Counted from the first letter of the stretch, positions 11,964 to 24,795 are shown. The stretch is DNA of 64,000 nt from Spodoptera frugiperda (GCF_023101765.2 NC_064237.1:6109649-6173648), one strand, 5' to 3'. Made by a program: numbers and translations. The notes: generated by a model from the sequence alone, not told the origin.

Positions 11964-12424
11964 TAAATTTGTGTTCATCCACGATTACTTCACATTTGGC
12001 TCTCATTTCAAAGTGTTTTTATAACTAACTAGGTACATTTTCCCATGTTTTTTTTTGTGCAAAAGTAACGCAATTTGTCTAACTATCTCACAAAGTCTGA
12101 TCGATATTTGGCCGAATTTAATCCTAATTATATAGTATGTAATTTACGCTATTATAATTTTGAAATTTGCTTCCCTAAAATAATAGGCATATCATTGAAA
12201 ATTAAACGCTTCATTATACACTACTGACATAGCTTACTGCTGTATAATCCGTTAGATTAAGGCAAATATCCACATTATCCTATTTAATTACCTTATATAG
12301 CTATTACGCGATGTGTAAATTGAATTACCTTGTATAAACAGAATGCCTCGCTAGTCGAGTTGTTGCAAGCGCTACTGCTGATCATGATGTCTCCCATCCG
12401 CGTTTCGGGTAGTAGCAAACTTTC

Positions 12425-12740
12425 TGTGTATGTTTTTAGGGTATAAGCCGGTAAACGAGCAGACAGATCACCTGATGGTAAGCAATCGCTATCGCCCATG
12501 GACATTTGAAACACCAGAGGCGTTACAGGTGCGTTGCCGGCCTTTTAAGGGTTAGGATTTAAGGTCTGTTGGGGAATCGGGAAGTGGGAACGGGGGTAAT
12601 TGGGACTCTGCTAACCTTATTCACACAACGAAACAAAACGCAAGCGTTGTTTCACGTCGGTTTTCTGTCGGTCGTGGTGTAACTCCGGTCGAGCCGGTTT
12701 AATCGTGCCGAAGCATGGCTCTCCCACACTTAGATATTAT
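12425..12740 (+). repeat. Repeat D, nearly complete
   Basis: It runs from TAAGCCGGTAAACGAGCAGAC through CACCTGATGGTAAGCAATCG, GGTGCGTTGCCGGCCTTTT, GGGGAATCGGGAAGTGGG and CACAACGAAACAAAACGC to GCCGAAGCATGGCTCTCCC. Longest copy here, about 315 bp. Confidence 0.75.
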
Positions 12741-13111
12741 CATTTTATCTCCCACACTTATGTTATGTTGTTCAAATATAGAGTTAGGTTTCCACTAATT
12801 ATAATCAGGCACAGAATTGCCTTTCCACACATCTTGTGCACTCGAAGCCGCAATTTAGCCGTGGTTTACCTCTGACATCGCACCGTTTGCCGTCTAAATG
12901 TCATAACTAAAATACAAGCTAATTATAAATTAATATTTAAGTAGAGATTGTCTGTGTTTATTCTATTCTTCATACATTTTAAGCTCGTTTGGTGAAGAAT
13001 ATTTAGTGTTTGTCCTAAAATGTGGTAATATTTTTAAAATTAAAGAATTTTGTTGGTTTTGTTACCTATATCATTTTGGTGCTTTAATAGCATCGGGGCT
13101 TTTTATATAAA

Positions 13112-13230
13112 CATTGTCGTCATCGTATCATCACGCCTTTTATCCCCAAAGGGGTAGGCAGAGATGTACATTACGGCACTTAATCACCTTCACGGTACAA
13201 TGTACAGTCACTTTTCACCATTAATAAAAA
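13112..13230 (-). mobile_element. SINE-B tail fragment
   Basis: CACGCCTTTTATCCCCAAAGG, GGGTAGGCAGAGATGTACATT and CACTTTTCACCATTA match the 3' half of SINE-B, reversed. Confidence 0.65.
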
Positions 13231-13274
13231 AATAATTTTATGTGAAACGGTTTCAATAGGCTTATTTTGTTTGG

Positions 13275-13375
13275 TCATGTGGGTGTTGGGGGTGTCTATG
13301 GGCGACGTTGATCGCTCGCTGACCTGATGGTCAGGTGACGCGTCTGCTCGTTTGCCCTCTATTCCATAAAAAAAA
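13275..13375 (-). repeat. Repeat D, 5' part reversed
   Basis: GGGTGTTGGGGGTGTCTATGG, GGCGACGTTGATCGCTCG and GTCAGGTGACGCGTCTGC are D 5' sequence reversed. Confidence 0.6.
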
Positions 13376-13852
13376 AAACTCGAAACAAACAAACAGGTCA
13401 AGCGAAATAAAACCGTTTAAAAAACGCTTTTAATTCATTTTTTAAAACTCACTACAACATGCTATTTTAATCTGTTTAGTAACAATTTAGCTTTTACTAT
13501 ATCAGCTTTATAACAAGCGTAGTACCGATTCAATGCTCATTCCCCACTCTATAACTCCGTGATAATAACCTGTGAATTGACTATTAAAATGTATAGTACT
13601 ACTTGCATGGAGAAACTATTCAGTTTCCTGTAGCTGTTAGCAGTAGAATCAATATTGAACGGATCGCAGTTCCTCATAGTTAAATGTGTTTGAAGTAACT
13701 TTGTGTTATTGTTATAATTCGGTATTGGGTGTGGATTACTTAGTTTTGTAGGTAATAAAAAAGTGATTTTAGTGTAATAAAAATGCTTATAATAAAAATG
13801 CTGTTTTTTGCTTTCTTCGTGCACCTACCACTGGTTTGTCTAGCTCTACATC

Positions 13853-13936
13853 ACCCAAAGGTATAAAATGCCTACGGCATTAAGCCCACCTTGTACACAT
13901 TTCTATGCATGCAAGAGTTAAATAAATAAATAAAAA
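13853..13936 (+). repeat. LINE 3'-end fragment
   Basis: AAGGTATAAAATGCCTACGG, GGCATTAAGCCCACCTTGTAC, and a terminal TTAAATAAATAAATAAA run. This 3' end is common in moth LINE remnants. The family is not determined. Confidence 0.45.
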
Positions 13937-15397
13937 GATGTATTGAAAACGGTGATTCATTCGTAATATCATTCTTTCTCGTTCATATAAAAACATTGAA
14001 AATACTTACTAATTCTTCTCAGAAACATCTCTTTAAAGATACATTAAGATAGAAGTGACTTGTGCGTTGCCACTTAGTCTTTCAGTAATACTGAGAAAAA
14101 GAGTTACGAAGGAACAAGCAATATCTCTTTTTTATTTCAAAGTCAGTGAAACAATTTGGATTTGTGTTCCCCGTGTAACAATAAGCTCAATCCGTATTCA
14201 GATTTTCACCCTTGTTATTGTGCGCAGGATAATCTAACCCTACAAATTAATCCTAAGTTTCATCTTCCGAAACCAAAGTAGAGGTTACTACTGCCCGGGG
14301 ACCTCACCGCCAATATCCATGTTTAAAATAATTACATAAATTCTAAAACGCCTCTTTAGAGAATTCTGTTAAGGGGTGCTAATGAATTATGCGATCAAGA
14401 TAAATTAGTTTTGATGTAATACGAATCTTAGTAGGTATGCCAAGAAAAGGGTTTTAATTAAATATGATAATAGGCTGGGTTCCCAGTCGTTGTGCACGTT
14501 CCAACAAATTCCTATGCGTAACAAATTCGATGAACATTTTTGAAGCGAATTTAGTTTTCATTGTCCTTTTGCTAATGTTGCGTCATTTATTTCGTATTCT
14601 TTTGTTTTTGTTGAATATTTGGGATCGGGAAAGAGTTTGAATACGTAATAGATGCCGTTCCGAAGGTCTTTAAGTGCGCTATAAAGATTAAGTGGATCCG
14701 TTTCTAGGAATATTCTGGAAATAAACAGTTTTGCCTATTTCTGAGTAGTGTGTGCCACGTTTTGAGGATATGTAACGTAATGAGGCTAAATATGTCACAT
14801 GAAGGCCATTCTTATTTCATTGTTAGTTGCGTAAAATAACCCAATTAAAAATTTTCGTTTATTGTTATTAGAACTATATTTGTAACTGAGAATTCGACAT
14901 TCCTATTGGATAGGTAGAAATAAAACCAATTATCAGGCCACAATCCCAAACCCAGAATTCAAAATCTCACATCAGATGAATTTTACTACCATCTAAAAAA
15001 AAAAACGAAAATTGAAAGCCCCTAGAAGACTAGAAGACGAAACCCTGAACACAGTTGTAAATATCGTGCGCTTAATTAAGCTAACAAACGTCTACTTTAG
15101 TGTGGAGGGAAGCCGCGAACTTTCCTCTTTAGCCCCTCACTTATGTCCCAAAAGACCGAGTGCTGCTATTATCTTCACTTTATGCAACTTGCACGCAAAT
15201 TCAGGCCGACGTTTAATCGTCCAAGTTTGAAGAGCTCCTAAAGGGTAGCGGGTAACGGCCATAAGGTCGATACAAGGATTCAGCCTCACTGAACTTTCTG
15301 TTCAAGATCATAAGTTTGATGTATAAAGTCTGCACATTAAACATTGATTCAATAGAGAGTACAGAGACAGTAACTATTGTTTGGTTACTGAGCTTAC
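13937..15397. other. No gene seen
   Basis: AT-rich. A GC-richer patch at 15030-15240 gives a 72-codon frame without recognisable likeness. Confidence 0.55.
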
Positions 15398-15540
15398 AGT
15401 AGGCTGCGCACGCTGCCGCGCTGCTTATGATGAAGAGTCCCTCAGTGACTCGAAACTAGTAGAGATTTTCTCCATAAATGTACATGAGTAAACCATAATT
15501 TTTAATTAATTTTGTATGTCTCGTGACAGTTATTATAGAA
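15398..15540 (-). mobile_element. MITE of family G
   Basis: AGTAGGCTGCGCACGCTG, GATGAAGAGTCCCTCAGTG, CGAAACTAGTAGAG and GTATGTCTCGTGACAG match the 10.2 and 56.1 kb copies. Confidence 0.65.
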
Positions 15541-16021
15541 ATACGGTTAGATTTTATGAATAAGTAAAAATTAAATGTGTAACTGTACCTACATTTGTTT
15601 CAGTACGTGGAAATTTGCCATTGTTTGTGACTGTGATATTGTACCTTAATTTCAAGGCAACAAAACTTAATTCTAAATAAACAAACTAAGTGCCTGGTTT
15701 TCCAAATTCCTTTATAGAAGATCAGGAAGTATTAATTACATGAAACAATAACATTGATGATTAAGTTGCTTGTATTTTGTTACAATGTTTTATAGTTAGT
15801 GATGAAAAGCCGTTAAATTAATACCGTTTATTCTAAAGCCAGGCCTTTAGTGTTGGCAAAATTCTTGGCTAATGATTGCCCTTGTTAAACGTGTTTCGGA
15901 TTCAACTAAGCTTAGAAGAACATTTTATAAATAGTACTTATAGTTTTTTCTTCGAAGCTTGTTACGTTTATTTTTATAATCATCCTATGAGTCTTTACAG
16001 CTGTACTCAGCGTCATATAAT

Positions 16022-16148
16022 GATTACTTAACCAAGTCCTTAGCAATTGTTTTTAGAACAAAATTTTTACTACGGAATAGTTTAAATAATGATAAAATTG
16101 TCTGAATAATTATAAAAATGTCTGAGTACGGTAGTTAGTTGTTAAGTA
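16022..16148 (+). repeat. Family F repeat
   Basis: GATTACTTAACCAAGTCCTTAG, GGAATAGTTTAAATAATGAT and GTCTGAGTACGGTAG match the 39.9 and 56.7 kb copies. TTACTTAA...CCTTAG is partly mirrored inside, suggesting a fold-back element. Confidence 0.6.
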
Positions 16149-16545
16149 ACGCAAATTAAATTTGATATACCTAATTCAATTACAAATTGCACTTCATTCT
16201 ACATTATTCTAACAAAGCTCTAAATAAAATCTCCTACATGAAACATACAAACATACATTTGAAGAGAATATGTAATTGTGTATACAAATGTCAGTCGGCT
16301 CGTGCCTTCATTGCGCTGCTTCAAATTAATTCGCAGGAAAACTTTTTAATTCGAATTACTCGTAACTTCTTGACGCTTGACAGGCTCATTAAATTTTACA
16401 CTGTGACTTGAGAGTCTGCTCCCGGAATGTTATATCATACTCTGTGACAATTTGGATTATAAGGACAGTAAACGTCTAACTTCATTCTGCCTACTTTGAG
16501 TTTGACGTAGTTTTGTTGTAGAGACAATAATTTTATTATTTTATG
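16149..16545. other. No gene seen; AT-rich unique DNA
   Basis: No repeat matching others in the window was found. Confidence 0.55.
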
Positions 16546-18016
16546 ATAGCTTTTGCCCGCGACTTCGTTCGCGTGGAATAGTGACTTCCGGCAAATTTTT
16601 GGTTTTAACCACATAGTTCCCGATCTCGCGGGATCTCTTCAAAAATGAGATGTGGAAGATATTCCAGGGAACTCTTCAAAAATCAACATAATGAGCTCTG
16701 CGTTTGAATTTAATAGATGTATACTCACTTAGGGCATTGAAAAAATAGTTTAAAAACGGACTTAAACTAACTTAAAACTAAAGAAAGCTACGAATTACGA
16801 ATTTATAACAATTAAAAAAGAAACTATATTACAACCTATCCTCTATGCTATAATAACCAAGCTTAAACTAAATAATTTAAAAGAAACGACTTAAATCTAA
16901 TCTAATTAATTTATAAATTAGACTTACAATTTTATTAAAAAAACTAACTACAGTAACTACTAATAATCGATATCAAACTAAACCTACGTTAAATAGTTTA
17001 ACCAAAAAACCAGGAAAACCCAACAAGATAAACTTATTAATTGACAAATACAACGAAACCAATTTAGAATATACGAAACAGCAGGACCACTACAGACAAA
17101 TAATCATACGACTGATAATACACTTTTTCTACGATAGTACCGAAGCGCTCGGCCGATACCCAACCAAATGAATGTAACGAAACCATAGCGCGATCTATTT
17201 CGATCCCAACGCCATCTATCGAGGATAAAGACAACTTGGATTATTTATTTATACTCCGTTCGGGCATTTTCTTTGTACTAAAAGTTTAATTATATTGATA
17301 TTAATACCTTTTTACTATTTATTTACTTTTTTTCGATTAATTAAAACAATAACATGAACCGAAGTCGTGTAACGATCGACATAGAATTATCTATACTCCG
17401 TTAGAGCATTTTCTTTGTACTAAATGTTTTATTATATTGATATTATTTTTTTCATACCTTTTTACTATTTATTTACTTTTTTCGATGATGGGTGATTAAA
17501 ACAATAACATGAACCGAAGTCGTGTAACGATCGACATAGAATTATTTATAAATAATTTATTTCTTATTTTTATTTTTTGGTTTTTGAAATAAAAATATAT
17601 CTATGTCCTTTCTAAGGTTCTAAACTATATCTGTACCAAATTTCAACCAAATCCGTCAAATAGTTGCGGAGATTAATGGTATAAGCATAGAATGTTCGAC
17701 GTGATTCTTTAATTTGACATAACTTTTTTATTTATGAACCGATTGACATGAAACAAACACTAAATGTAAATTTAAGCATCCCACAATATATTCGTGAAAA
17801 CCGCATCCAACTCGGATCAGCCGTTTCTGAGATTAGCGCGCACAGACGAACAGACAAACAGACAAACAGACAAACAGACAAACAGACAAACAGACAAAAA
17901 AAAGTTAATTACATTTTTGGGTTCGACATCGACATAACAATAACCCCTGCTATTTTTTTTATTTTTATTTTCAATGTACAGACAGCACTTTTCTACGATT
18001 TTATTATATGTATAGA
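16546..18016 (-). mobile_element. 1471-bp non-autonomous Helitron, minus copy
   Basis: This is the reverse complement of 52104-53562 with few differences. Its 5' TC is at 18015-18016 next to A, and its 3' end reads CTAT instead of CTAG (16546-16549), so the last base has mutated or the end is imprecise. It holds the same hairpin, the (ACAGACAA)n tract (about 17848-17896) and the duplicated internal block. The frames at 17748-18035 are by-products of the simple repeat. Confidence 0.88.
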
Positions 18017-18879
18017 TTATATTGTGGTGTAGCATGAGATGAATTCGTTAATTGAAATTCTATCTGATAGAGAAGAAAGACACTCTATTTAGCTTTAGGC
18101 TTAATAGTTACAACGCTCTAAGCTATATTATAGTGTCTTTATTATATTCTATGTAAAAATTACTTAGGTACATAGTTGTAGTTTTTACGGCTTATTATGG
18201 AATACAAGGCCACAGATTTTTGGAGTCTGGCTAGCGGTTCAATTCTTTTTAATACTGTATCAGCAATAGGTAAAGGGAATCAGTTTTCCGAATAATCAAG
18301 CATTGTAATCCTGGCAAAGATATACCGCAAAATAGGTAAGGATTACAAGATAGACGTTTTCAAACACGATGTTAGATTACATAAGTAAAATTTACAAAAC
18401 ATCAAAGACGATATAACATCACATAACTTAAACTCCCTACTAACACAACATAATCACTTCAACTAAAACTAACCTAAATTTTTCAACAAAGCCCGTCAAC
18501 CCAGACGCATACCAGTAGACCGTACAATTGAACAAGGGTTGATGGTTGATACACAATCACAAACAATGTTCTCATTTCATAGACTGCAGACGTTAGCCTG
18601 TTACCCTAGTCTATTGTATTGAACGTACACATAATTTCACTCACAATCAACTAGTGTACGCCTCAGGGTGATAAGGCTTTGCCTAAAGATCCTACGAGGA
18701 GATATGACGTAGCACATCTTAGTTTACGAGCGTATAGCACCGCTTTTGTTCTGCTAATGGGTGATTAGGACTGCATATGCTTAAGGGTTTTATGTGTAGG
18801 CGTAGGGTTAAGGAATAGTTTTAAATTTAAATATGGAGGTAGTTGATTTTAAGGGTATTTTTGTTGTTTAATTTTATTT
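18017..18879. other. No gene seen
   Basis: AT-rich sequence between the large Helitron and the family H MITE, with no recognised element. Confidence 0.55.
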
Positions 18880-19100
18880 TAACTTTCGTGAGACATACTA
18901 AATTAATTATTATGTTATCGGCTTAATCATGTAATTGTTTGACGAGGAACTCAACTAGTTTCAAGCCATGTTAGAGGCTCATATTCATGAGCAGCATTCC
19001 GCGACACACGACGCGACGCGGCATAGAATGGCTTGAAACTAGTCGAGTTCCTCGTCAAACAGTTAGGTGAGTAAGCCGATAACATAATAATTAATTAGAT
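18880..19100. mobile_element. Fold-back MITE with 70-bp inverted repeats (family H)
   Basis: The left arm AATTAATTATTATGTTATCG...CGAGGAACTCAACTAGTTTC is mirrored on the right from GAAACTAGTCGAGTTCCTCG to CGATAACATAATAATTAATT, with about four mismatches. The loop holds AGGCTCATATTCATGAGC and a CGACGCGAC stretch. Partial copies lie at 63305-63450 and 59540-59600. Confidence 0.85.
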
Positions 19101-19132
19101 TTTTTGTTTGTTGAATTGTTAGTTCTAATGGT

Positions 19133-19284
19133 TTTTTTGAGGGGGTAAAATCATCCAATGATTTCTCCTGCCTTAGGTGTTGCGAGAGGTAGTGTCAGAC
19201 TCTTACTGACTAAAAACCATCATGTCCCTACTCCTGCTTTTCGAGCCGGAGCCCCGGTAACCCGGTAGGCAGTCCGCAGCTCCG
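19133..19284 (-). mobile_element. SINE-C copy with 9-bp duplication
   Basis: Reversed full-length copy from TTTTTTGAGGGGGTAAAATC to GGCAGTCCGCAGCTCCG. TCTAATGGT flanks it at 19124-19132 and 19285-19293. Confidence 0.82.
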
Positions 19285-19427
19285 TCTAATGGTAACTACA
19301 TCATGTACGTATATAATTTGGTATTAATAATAATGAAAATGCTAATAACAGTAAATGACTGGTACCATCGCTAATGAGGCGAACAAGTATGAAATAAATG
19401 AAACTAATACTAATAATGATAATGACT

Positions 19428-19620
19428 GCACTTTTGGCGCGGTGGCTGGGCAACTGGCTGCCGTGCAACGTACAGCGGGTTCGATTCCCGCACGGAACAA
19501 TTCTTTGTGTAATCCACAAATTGTTGTTTCGGGTCTGGGTGTCATTTGCATGTGAACTTGTATGTTTGTAAACGCACCCACGACACGGGAGAAAATCCTA
19601 GTGTGGGGCAACGTTTAAAC
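19428..19620 (+). mobile_element. tRNA-derived SINE (family A), well preserved
   Basis: A-box-like TGGCGCGGTGGC at 19435-19446 and B box GGGTTCGATTCCC at 19477-19489 form an internal pol III promoter. The body is CCACAAATTGTTGTTTCGGG and the tail CTAGTGTGGGGCAACG. Best-preserved copy here. Confidence 0.82.
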
Positions 19621-20037
19621 AAAATAGGTTGCTGTGGTACCTGTAAACATAACCCTTTGTAATATAACATTTTAGGTACTTAAACTATTAAAATACAATA
19701 GCGACATTTTGTATTACCTACATTCATTATTGTGTACACATATGTACATCTGGTATGTGTTGAACACGTGTTGTGACGCCAGGAATTTAATAATTATTAC
19801 GGAATAATATAAATTTTAATTAACACCGAACCTCAATGTGACCTCTTTATAACCATATTTTACCACAAATTAATAACTAATGATTAAATGCAGCGAATAA
19901 TAAAGCGTGAAGTTATTTTCTAAAATATTCGTGTAGCTCATTATTAAAATATTTTTGTTATACATACTTTGTTACGTTATGCACATATAATTATGCATAT
20001 AATATAAACTAGCTACTGACTCTCTATTTAACATAAG

Positions 20038-20205
20038 TCAACTAATATTATAAATGCGAATGTTTATATATCTGTTTCTTACTCCTTCACGTCACAACGG
20101 TTGAAGGGATCGAGATGTTTGGAACAGGGGTAGATTATGGTCTAGAATAACACTACATATATAATAACACTATACTGTATAACTGTATAACTTTTTATCC
20201 CACGA
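20038..20205 (+). mobile_element. Helitron 5'-part fragment
   Basis: CTAATATTATAAATGCGAATG begins a stretch with TCACAACGGTTGAAGGGAT and ending in TTTTTATCCCACG, a common moth Helitron body. No CTAG terminus follows. Confidence 0.5.
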
Positions 20206-21009
20206 TAACTCGAGCGAAGGATGTATATGATTAGGTAGAGGTGCATTTATACTACGCTTTCAATAACAGCACGGTTGGACTGGGTATCACCAGTTATGTT
20301 GTAAACTTTATGTTTATTATAGAAGACTACTATACCATTAACTGGGTACAATTCTACTTGTAGACTTTGATATAGATTTTATCTTATTACTAAGAATATT
20401 GGAAAAATAGAAAAAAATATCTATTTACTAATCCTTACACCAACCGGTCAAGTGATTACTTATTGTCCTAACTCCAGGAAACAAAACGTATTTCAAACGA
20501 GGTACCTATGTAAGTGTCATAATAAGTTAGCCTTTCTATACATCCTTCTATAGATATCTTTCTATGGATACCTATCGGACGCTATTTCTGAATGAAACTA
20601 TTAATTCGTTAAATTGCTAAGCTAACTTATAATTCAACAAATTTTCGTTACAAGTTTATTTAACAAAATTACGTACACTTAATCCGTTTTATGTTCAAAT
20701 TCGTTTGACAAAGCTACAAGAGCCTTTTAAAACAAGTTTCCTTAGTTAACAAATGTACTCCAATTACTATAGAAAGTAACAAAACAATGCATTATTAAAT
20801 ATCACCGTTTGGATTCAACTTTTTGTTCGAAACAAGAAACTATTCGTTCTAAAGCTATAGAAACTACTTGAAAACTTGTTTCAGCTTCGGAAATAACCAT
20901 TAAATATATTTCGACAACTCTTTACTGTGAAGCGTTTGTACTATAACGTTGTTTCAGTTTTTAAATTGACGATGAGAACTAGCAACTTTTTTATGTTTTG
21001 AAATATTTT
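20206..21009. other. No gene seen; AT-rich unique DNA
   Basis: No element or coding signal recognised. Confidence 0.55.
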
Positions 21010-21145
21010 AATTATGGCACGTAATGCCACTGTACAATGTACATCAACTTTTCACTATTTGTGTTATAAATCCTATCTAAAAGGTGGTGAGCATTGTCAT
21101 ATCTGGGCACAATTCCAGACATTCGTGAGAAAATTTTGAAAAACC
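21010..21145 (-). mobile_element. SINE-B body fragment
   Basis: GGCACGTAATGCCACTGTAC, ACATCAACTTTTCACTATT and GGGCACAATTCCAGAC match SINE-B, reversed. Head and tail are missing. Confidence 0.65.
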
Positions 21146-21737
21146 GCTTAAAGGTCTTGGCTAATCTTCTTTATCATGTCAAATAATAACTCTAGCGTAT
21201 ATATAAGTATTCTTTTTTTAGTAGTTCGTAGAAAATAATTTGAAGTGGCCAATTAACTGGCGCTTAACAATTGGGCCTACAGTGTTAATTCATATGCCAT
21301 TAACTCACTTATAGAAAAGAAAGATAGTTATAAAAATTTAAGAAAAAAATAGGTTTCAAGATGTCTTCAAGATACCACTGTTTTAAGTCGGAATATTTAT
21401 TTCCATGTGCTTACTTTCCCTTGTTCCAGAAACCATTGTTTCACTGATCGAAAGAAAATGAGAGTCCGATACAAAACGCCATCTGGATTTTATTCGAAAT
21501 TGGAACTGTGCCAAAACATTAGTTTCTTTTTTTTTTAATGAGGAAACGATTTCGGCCTCGGATTTTTTTTTTTGGTATTCATCTTTTGTTTTTTTTTTAT
21601 TGTTCTACGGTGGCTATGGATAATTGATGTTGGATAAGTTCATTAATGTAGGATTTATTACTGTTTTTCTATGGTGATTGCTACAAGCTCTAGTTAATTT
21701 ACACAGTACTTAATTAGATTTTTGCTATTTAATTACC

Positions 21738-21893
21738 TTTTTTTAATGGGGGATAATAATCCAATGGCTTTTCCCGCCTTGGGCAAGGTGAGTGGGAGTG
21801 TCAGACTCTTACCGACTAAAAAACACTCCGTTACACTCCTGCTTTTCGAACCCGAACCCCGGTAGCCAGCTAGGCAGTCCGCAGCTATGGATT
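21738..21893 (-). mobile_element. SINE-C copy with about 10-bp duplication
   Basis: Reversed full-length copy ending GGCAGTCCGCAGCTATGG. TTTAATTACC flanks it at 21728-21737 and 21894-21903. Confidence 0.8.
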
Positions 21894-21903
21894 TTTAATT
21901 ACC

Positions 21904-23173
21904 ATAAATAGTGTCTACGCATGTTAACAAAAACTAAAGACAAACGAACTAAAACTACATACAATCCGTAACTAGATTTTAAAACAAAGATGTAACCAAT
22001 CTCGCTAACTTACCGAACTGTTGAAACAAAAATAGATGACTAAACTAAATCCATAAAACATTTCAATCATCAATCAATATATATCTTTCACGTCTTTCAA
22101 CAAGAAACCCTATTTCTCAACCATTCGCTGTGTCCAATTAAATTTTTGTCAGATTTATAACAGCTATTTAATCCTCGGGCGTTAACAGGCCAATGAAATA
22201 TAATTAGGACGGAAGTATAATGGAAATATTTGCACGTCAACTAAAGGCGTTTTCTTAGTGGATTATTTTTTTTTTCTTTTTAATTTTAGGTACTTTTATA
22301 CCGTACAGCACACGTCAGTCTAGTGTATTATTTGTGGATCACTGAGTGAATATTATGTGTATTTTTTTTTTTTATCATAATCATATAGTTATTGTAACAA
22401 CATGTGAAGGATATGGAGATGTAGAAAAAAGAAAAACAATTTTAAAAACTTTTTTTTTTAATGGGAACCGCCTTCAATTTTCTTTGCCGCCTCTGTTTTT
22501 TTTAAGGAACCTTGGTAATATCCCTGAGCGTTAATCACCACGCTTGTTCAATGTGGTGCAAGCGTGGAAAAATTTAAGTAAACATGTTAATAAAAACTTT
22601 TTTAATCAAAAAGGGAACCAACACCATTTTTTAAAGTCAAGTAATATCTCTTGAACGTTCTCCTAAGTCTGAAAAATAGTATGCTGAAAACCGCATCAAA
22701 ATCTATTTAGCCAAATGCGAGATAATCGCGCTTAAACATGACATTAGTTAAAAATGGAAGTGAGTGGGTCGGTCTTTGTTCTAAGGGGCATTAAAAAAAA
22801 TATTAGTTAAAGTTTTGACTGGATTTTAACTCAAGTTTTATGTATGGTTTATTTAATTACATTTCAGATGCAAACGTCAAAACTATTGACCCTATTGAGT
22901 TGATCAGTATTATAAAAAAAAAATAGTAATATTAATGTGGCAATGTGTAATTTATTATTTATACGTCATTAAAGCGTCTGTGTAGCAAAACCCTAAGTTC
23001 ACTGACAAAGCGTTGGTATCAAGTATGGCAATAAAAACGTAATTTAAACTTGCCCCGGACTCCATAAACGGTTGACATGGGAGAAGTACATTAATTAAAT
23101 TATTTCGTCGACACTTTTCGCCTCATTCTCATATTTTTTATGAAATATTTCCAGTAAATTAGGGATAACTTGA
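21904..23173. other. No gene seen
   Basis: AT-rich, with T and A runs. A short piece at 22520-22560 (TTAATCACCACGCTTG) is the same repeat type as 44020-44205. Confidence 0.55.
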
Positions 23174-23264
23174 TTAAGTCTTTGACTGCCAATAGAAAAC
23201 TGTTGAAGGCAAATCCTCCGCTAACGTCGGTCTCCGGTGACCCCCGTGGCGTTTAAAGTGTTAA
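23174..23264. mobile_element. 91-bp TTAA-flanked MITE (family E)
   Basis: TTAAGTCTTTGACTGCC and, reversed, TTAACACTTTAAACGCC form imperfect inverted ends. The core is CTGTTGAAGGCAAATCCTCC, GCTAACGTCGG and GGTGACC. TTAA at both ends suggests a piggyBac-type source. Confidence 0.65.
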
Positions 23265-23724
23265 GAATTTGAGTTTGCTAGTTTGGGATTTTTCCCTTGA
23301 AATATAGATAATTATAGAGATATCTATGTGAGGTCGACACCGTAATATACCGTATAGGTATAAATATACAAAAAAGACTTTTTGTACAAAAAAGGTTCTT
23401 TATGAAAGTTGGTCGTAATCATGAGAACAATCACGTGTTTAAATATCGGTCACAAACTACCAGTCACCTTATATAAGGAGTGGAACTCTAGAGTACCGGA
23501 GTCCTTTTTCCGAAGGTTGTTTTCAAGGTCCAGGTGAATAGGTTGCTTATGGGTCAGGTTTTAGTCCAGCGCAGGCCGGATCTTCGCTTACCACCAGGCG
23601 AAGATAGTAACCAAACAAAGCTCATTGCAAATAGAAAATATATAGGCTATACTGAACTTCTATAAACTGGTTATTTCTAAATAGCTTTACTAGAGGACTG
23701 ACCGACAGACAGACACTGTTAATA

Positions 23725-23802
23725 TTATTATATTTGCTTTGACGTTCAAAATTGCCTTCCTGGTCTATACGAAACAAATAATTTTGACTTTGACTTTTGG
23801 CT
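23725..23802 (+). repeat. Retroposon tail ending in TTTTGACTTTGAC
   Basis: TTTGCTTTGACGTTCAAAATTG, CCTTCCTGGTCTATACG and TTTTGACTTTGACTTTTGG. Similar tails lie at 42040-42125 and 43555-43605. Confidence 0.45.
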
Positions 23803-24687
23803 TTGCCTAAAATATCTCCTAGACGAAGTCACAGAGAGGTTTCGAAACACAAAACTGCGTACACGAGAGTTTCCTACGAATCTGTTTGAATAACAAAATA
23901 CTTTTCAACCATTTACTCGTGGACTGTATTATTCAAAGTGAATGAGGTTTCCGGCCACTAACTGGGTTTAGTAGGGAGTGTGTTTAGACATGTTTTCTCA
24001 AGTATTATTTATGAACTGTTTTAGTGTTGGATGTAGTTTCGTGCCTAGTACCCAGTGGCTTCTATTTGCAACTTCCATTGTATTCTGGATTTGAGATTTG
24101 TATTGTGGTTTTGAATGGAAATTGGCTGAAAGTAACAAGTTATGACTTTAGTCCTGAATGTAGGTATCTATAGAACTGTTGTGAAATATTTGGCAATGAA
24201 CTTTTCTGGATTGGATTGCTATCATTGTTTTACACCAAGGTATCATAACTTCGAGATCACAACTCAACATTCCCAGAACTGCACTTCGGTATTACAGGTA
24301 AGCCATTTATTATAATGCAAATCTTTATCTATCAAAAAGGAGGCGAAGAATAATAGACTTCATCTATTTATCGACCAAAATTATAAACTGAACTTTAGAA
24401 TAATATTGATTTTTGTCATTACTTCTATTGAATTTCTTTCACAAACCGTGAAAAATAAATAGAGACTAATTTCAAACAAGTTATTCGACAACCAAGATCC
24501 TCAGTCAGACGCACATACGTTTATCCAATTGCGTAGGACAGTTGCAATATCTGTTTGCGGTGTGGTTATAAATTAGTCTAAATTGAGACGGTACCTAGTG
24601 GCCAGGTGACATAATTCAATTAGATTGCTAACCATTTGTTAGACTGCCCGCCAACGGCCTGAGTTATGGACTGGCCCCTCAGGCCGT

Positions 24688-24795
24688 TTACACACGAATT
24701 GCACTGCACTGAATTTTGACGGCGAAATGGCGAATTTTGTGGCTGCATTCTCTGTTGTTTTGCGTTTCAACTCGTGTGCTACGGGCCTAATTAGA
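24688..24795. mobile_element. Possible MITE with imperfect inverted ends
   Basis: CAGGCCGTTTACACACGAATTG on the left and CAACTCGTGTGCTACGGGCCT on the right are imperfect inverted repeats around a GC-richer core (GACGGCGAAATGGCG). No target duplication can be told. Confidence 0.45.

Noticed and set aside
17848..17896. Regular 8-base repeats resembling a small CRISPR-like or satellite array
   Set aside because: It is a simple (ACAGACAA)n tract inside a Helitron, with no spacers, and is repeated at 52225-52265.
19435..19489. Possible tRNA gene with good A and B boxes
   Set aside because: It lacks acceptor and anticodon pairing and is the head of a dispersed SINE with several copies in the window.
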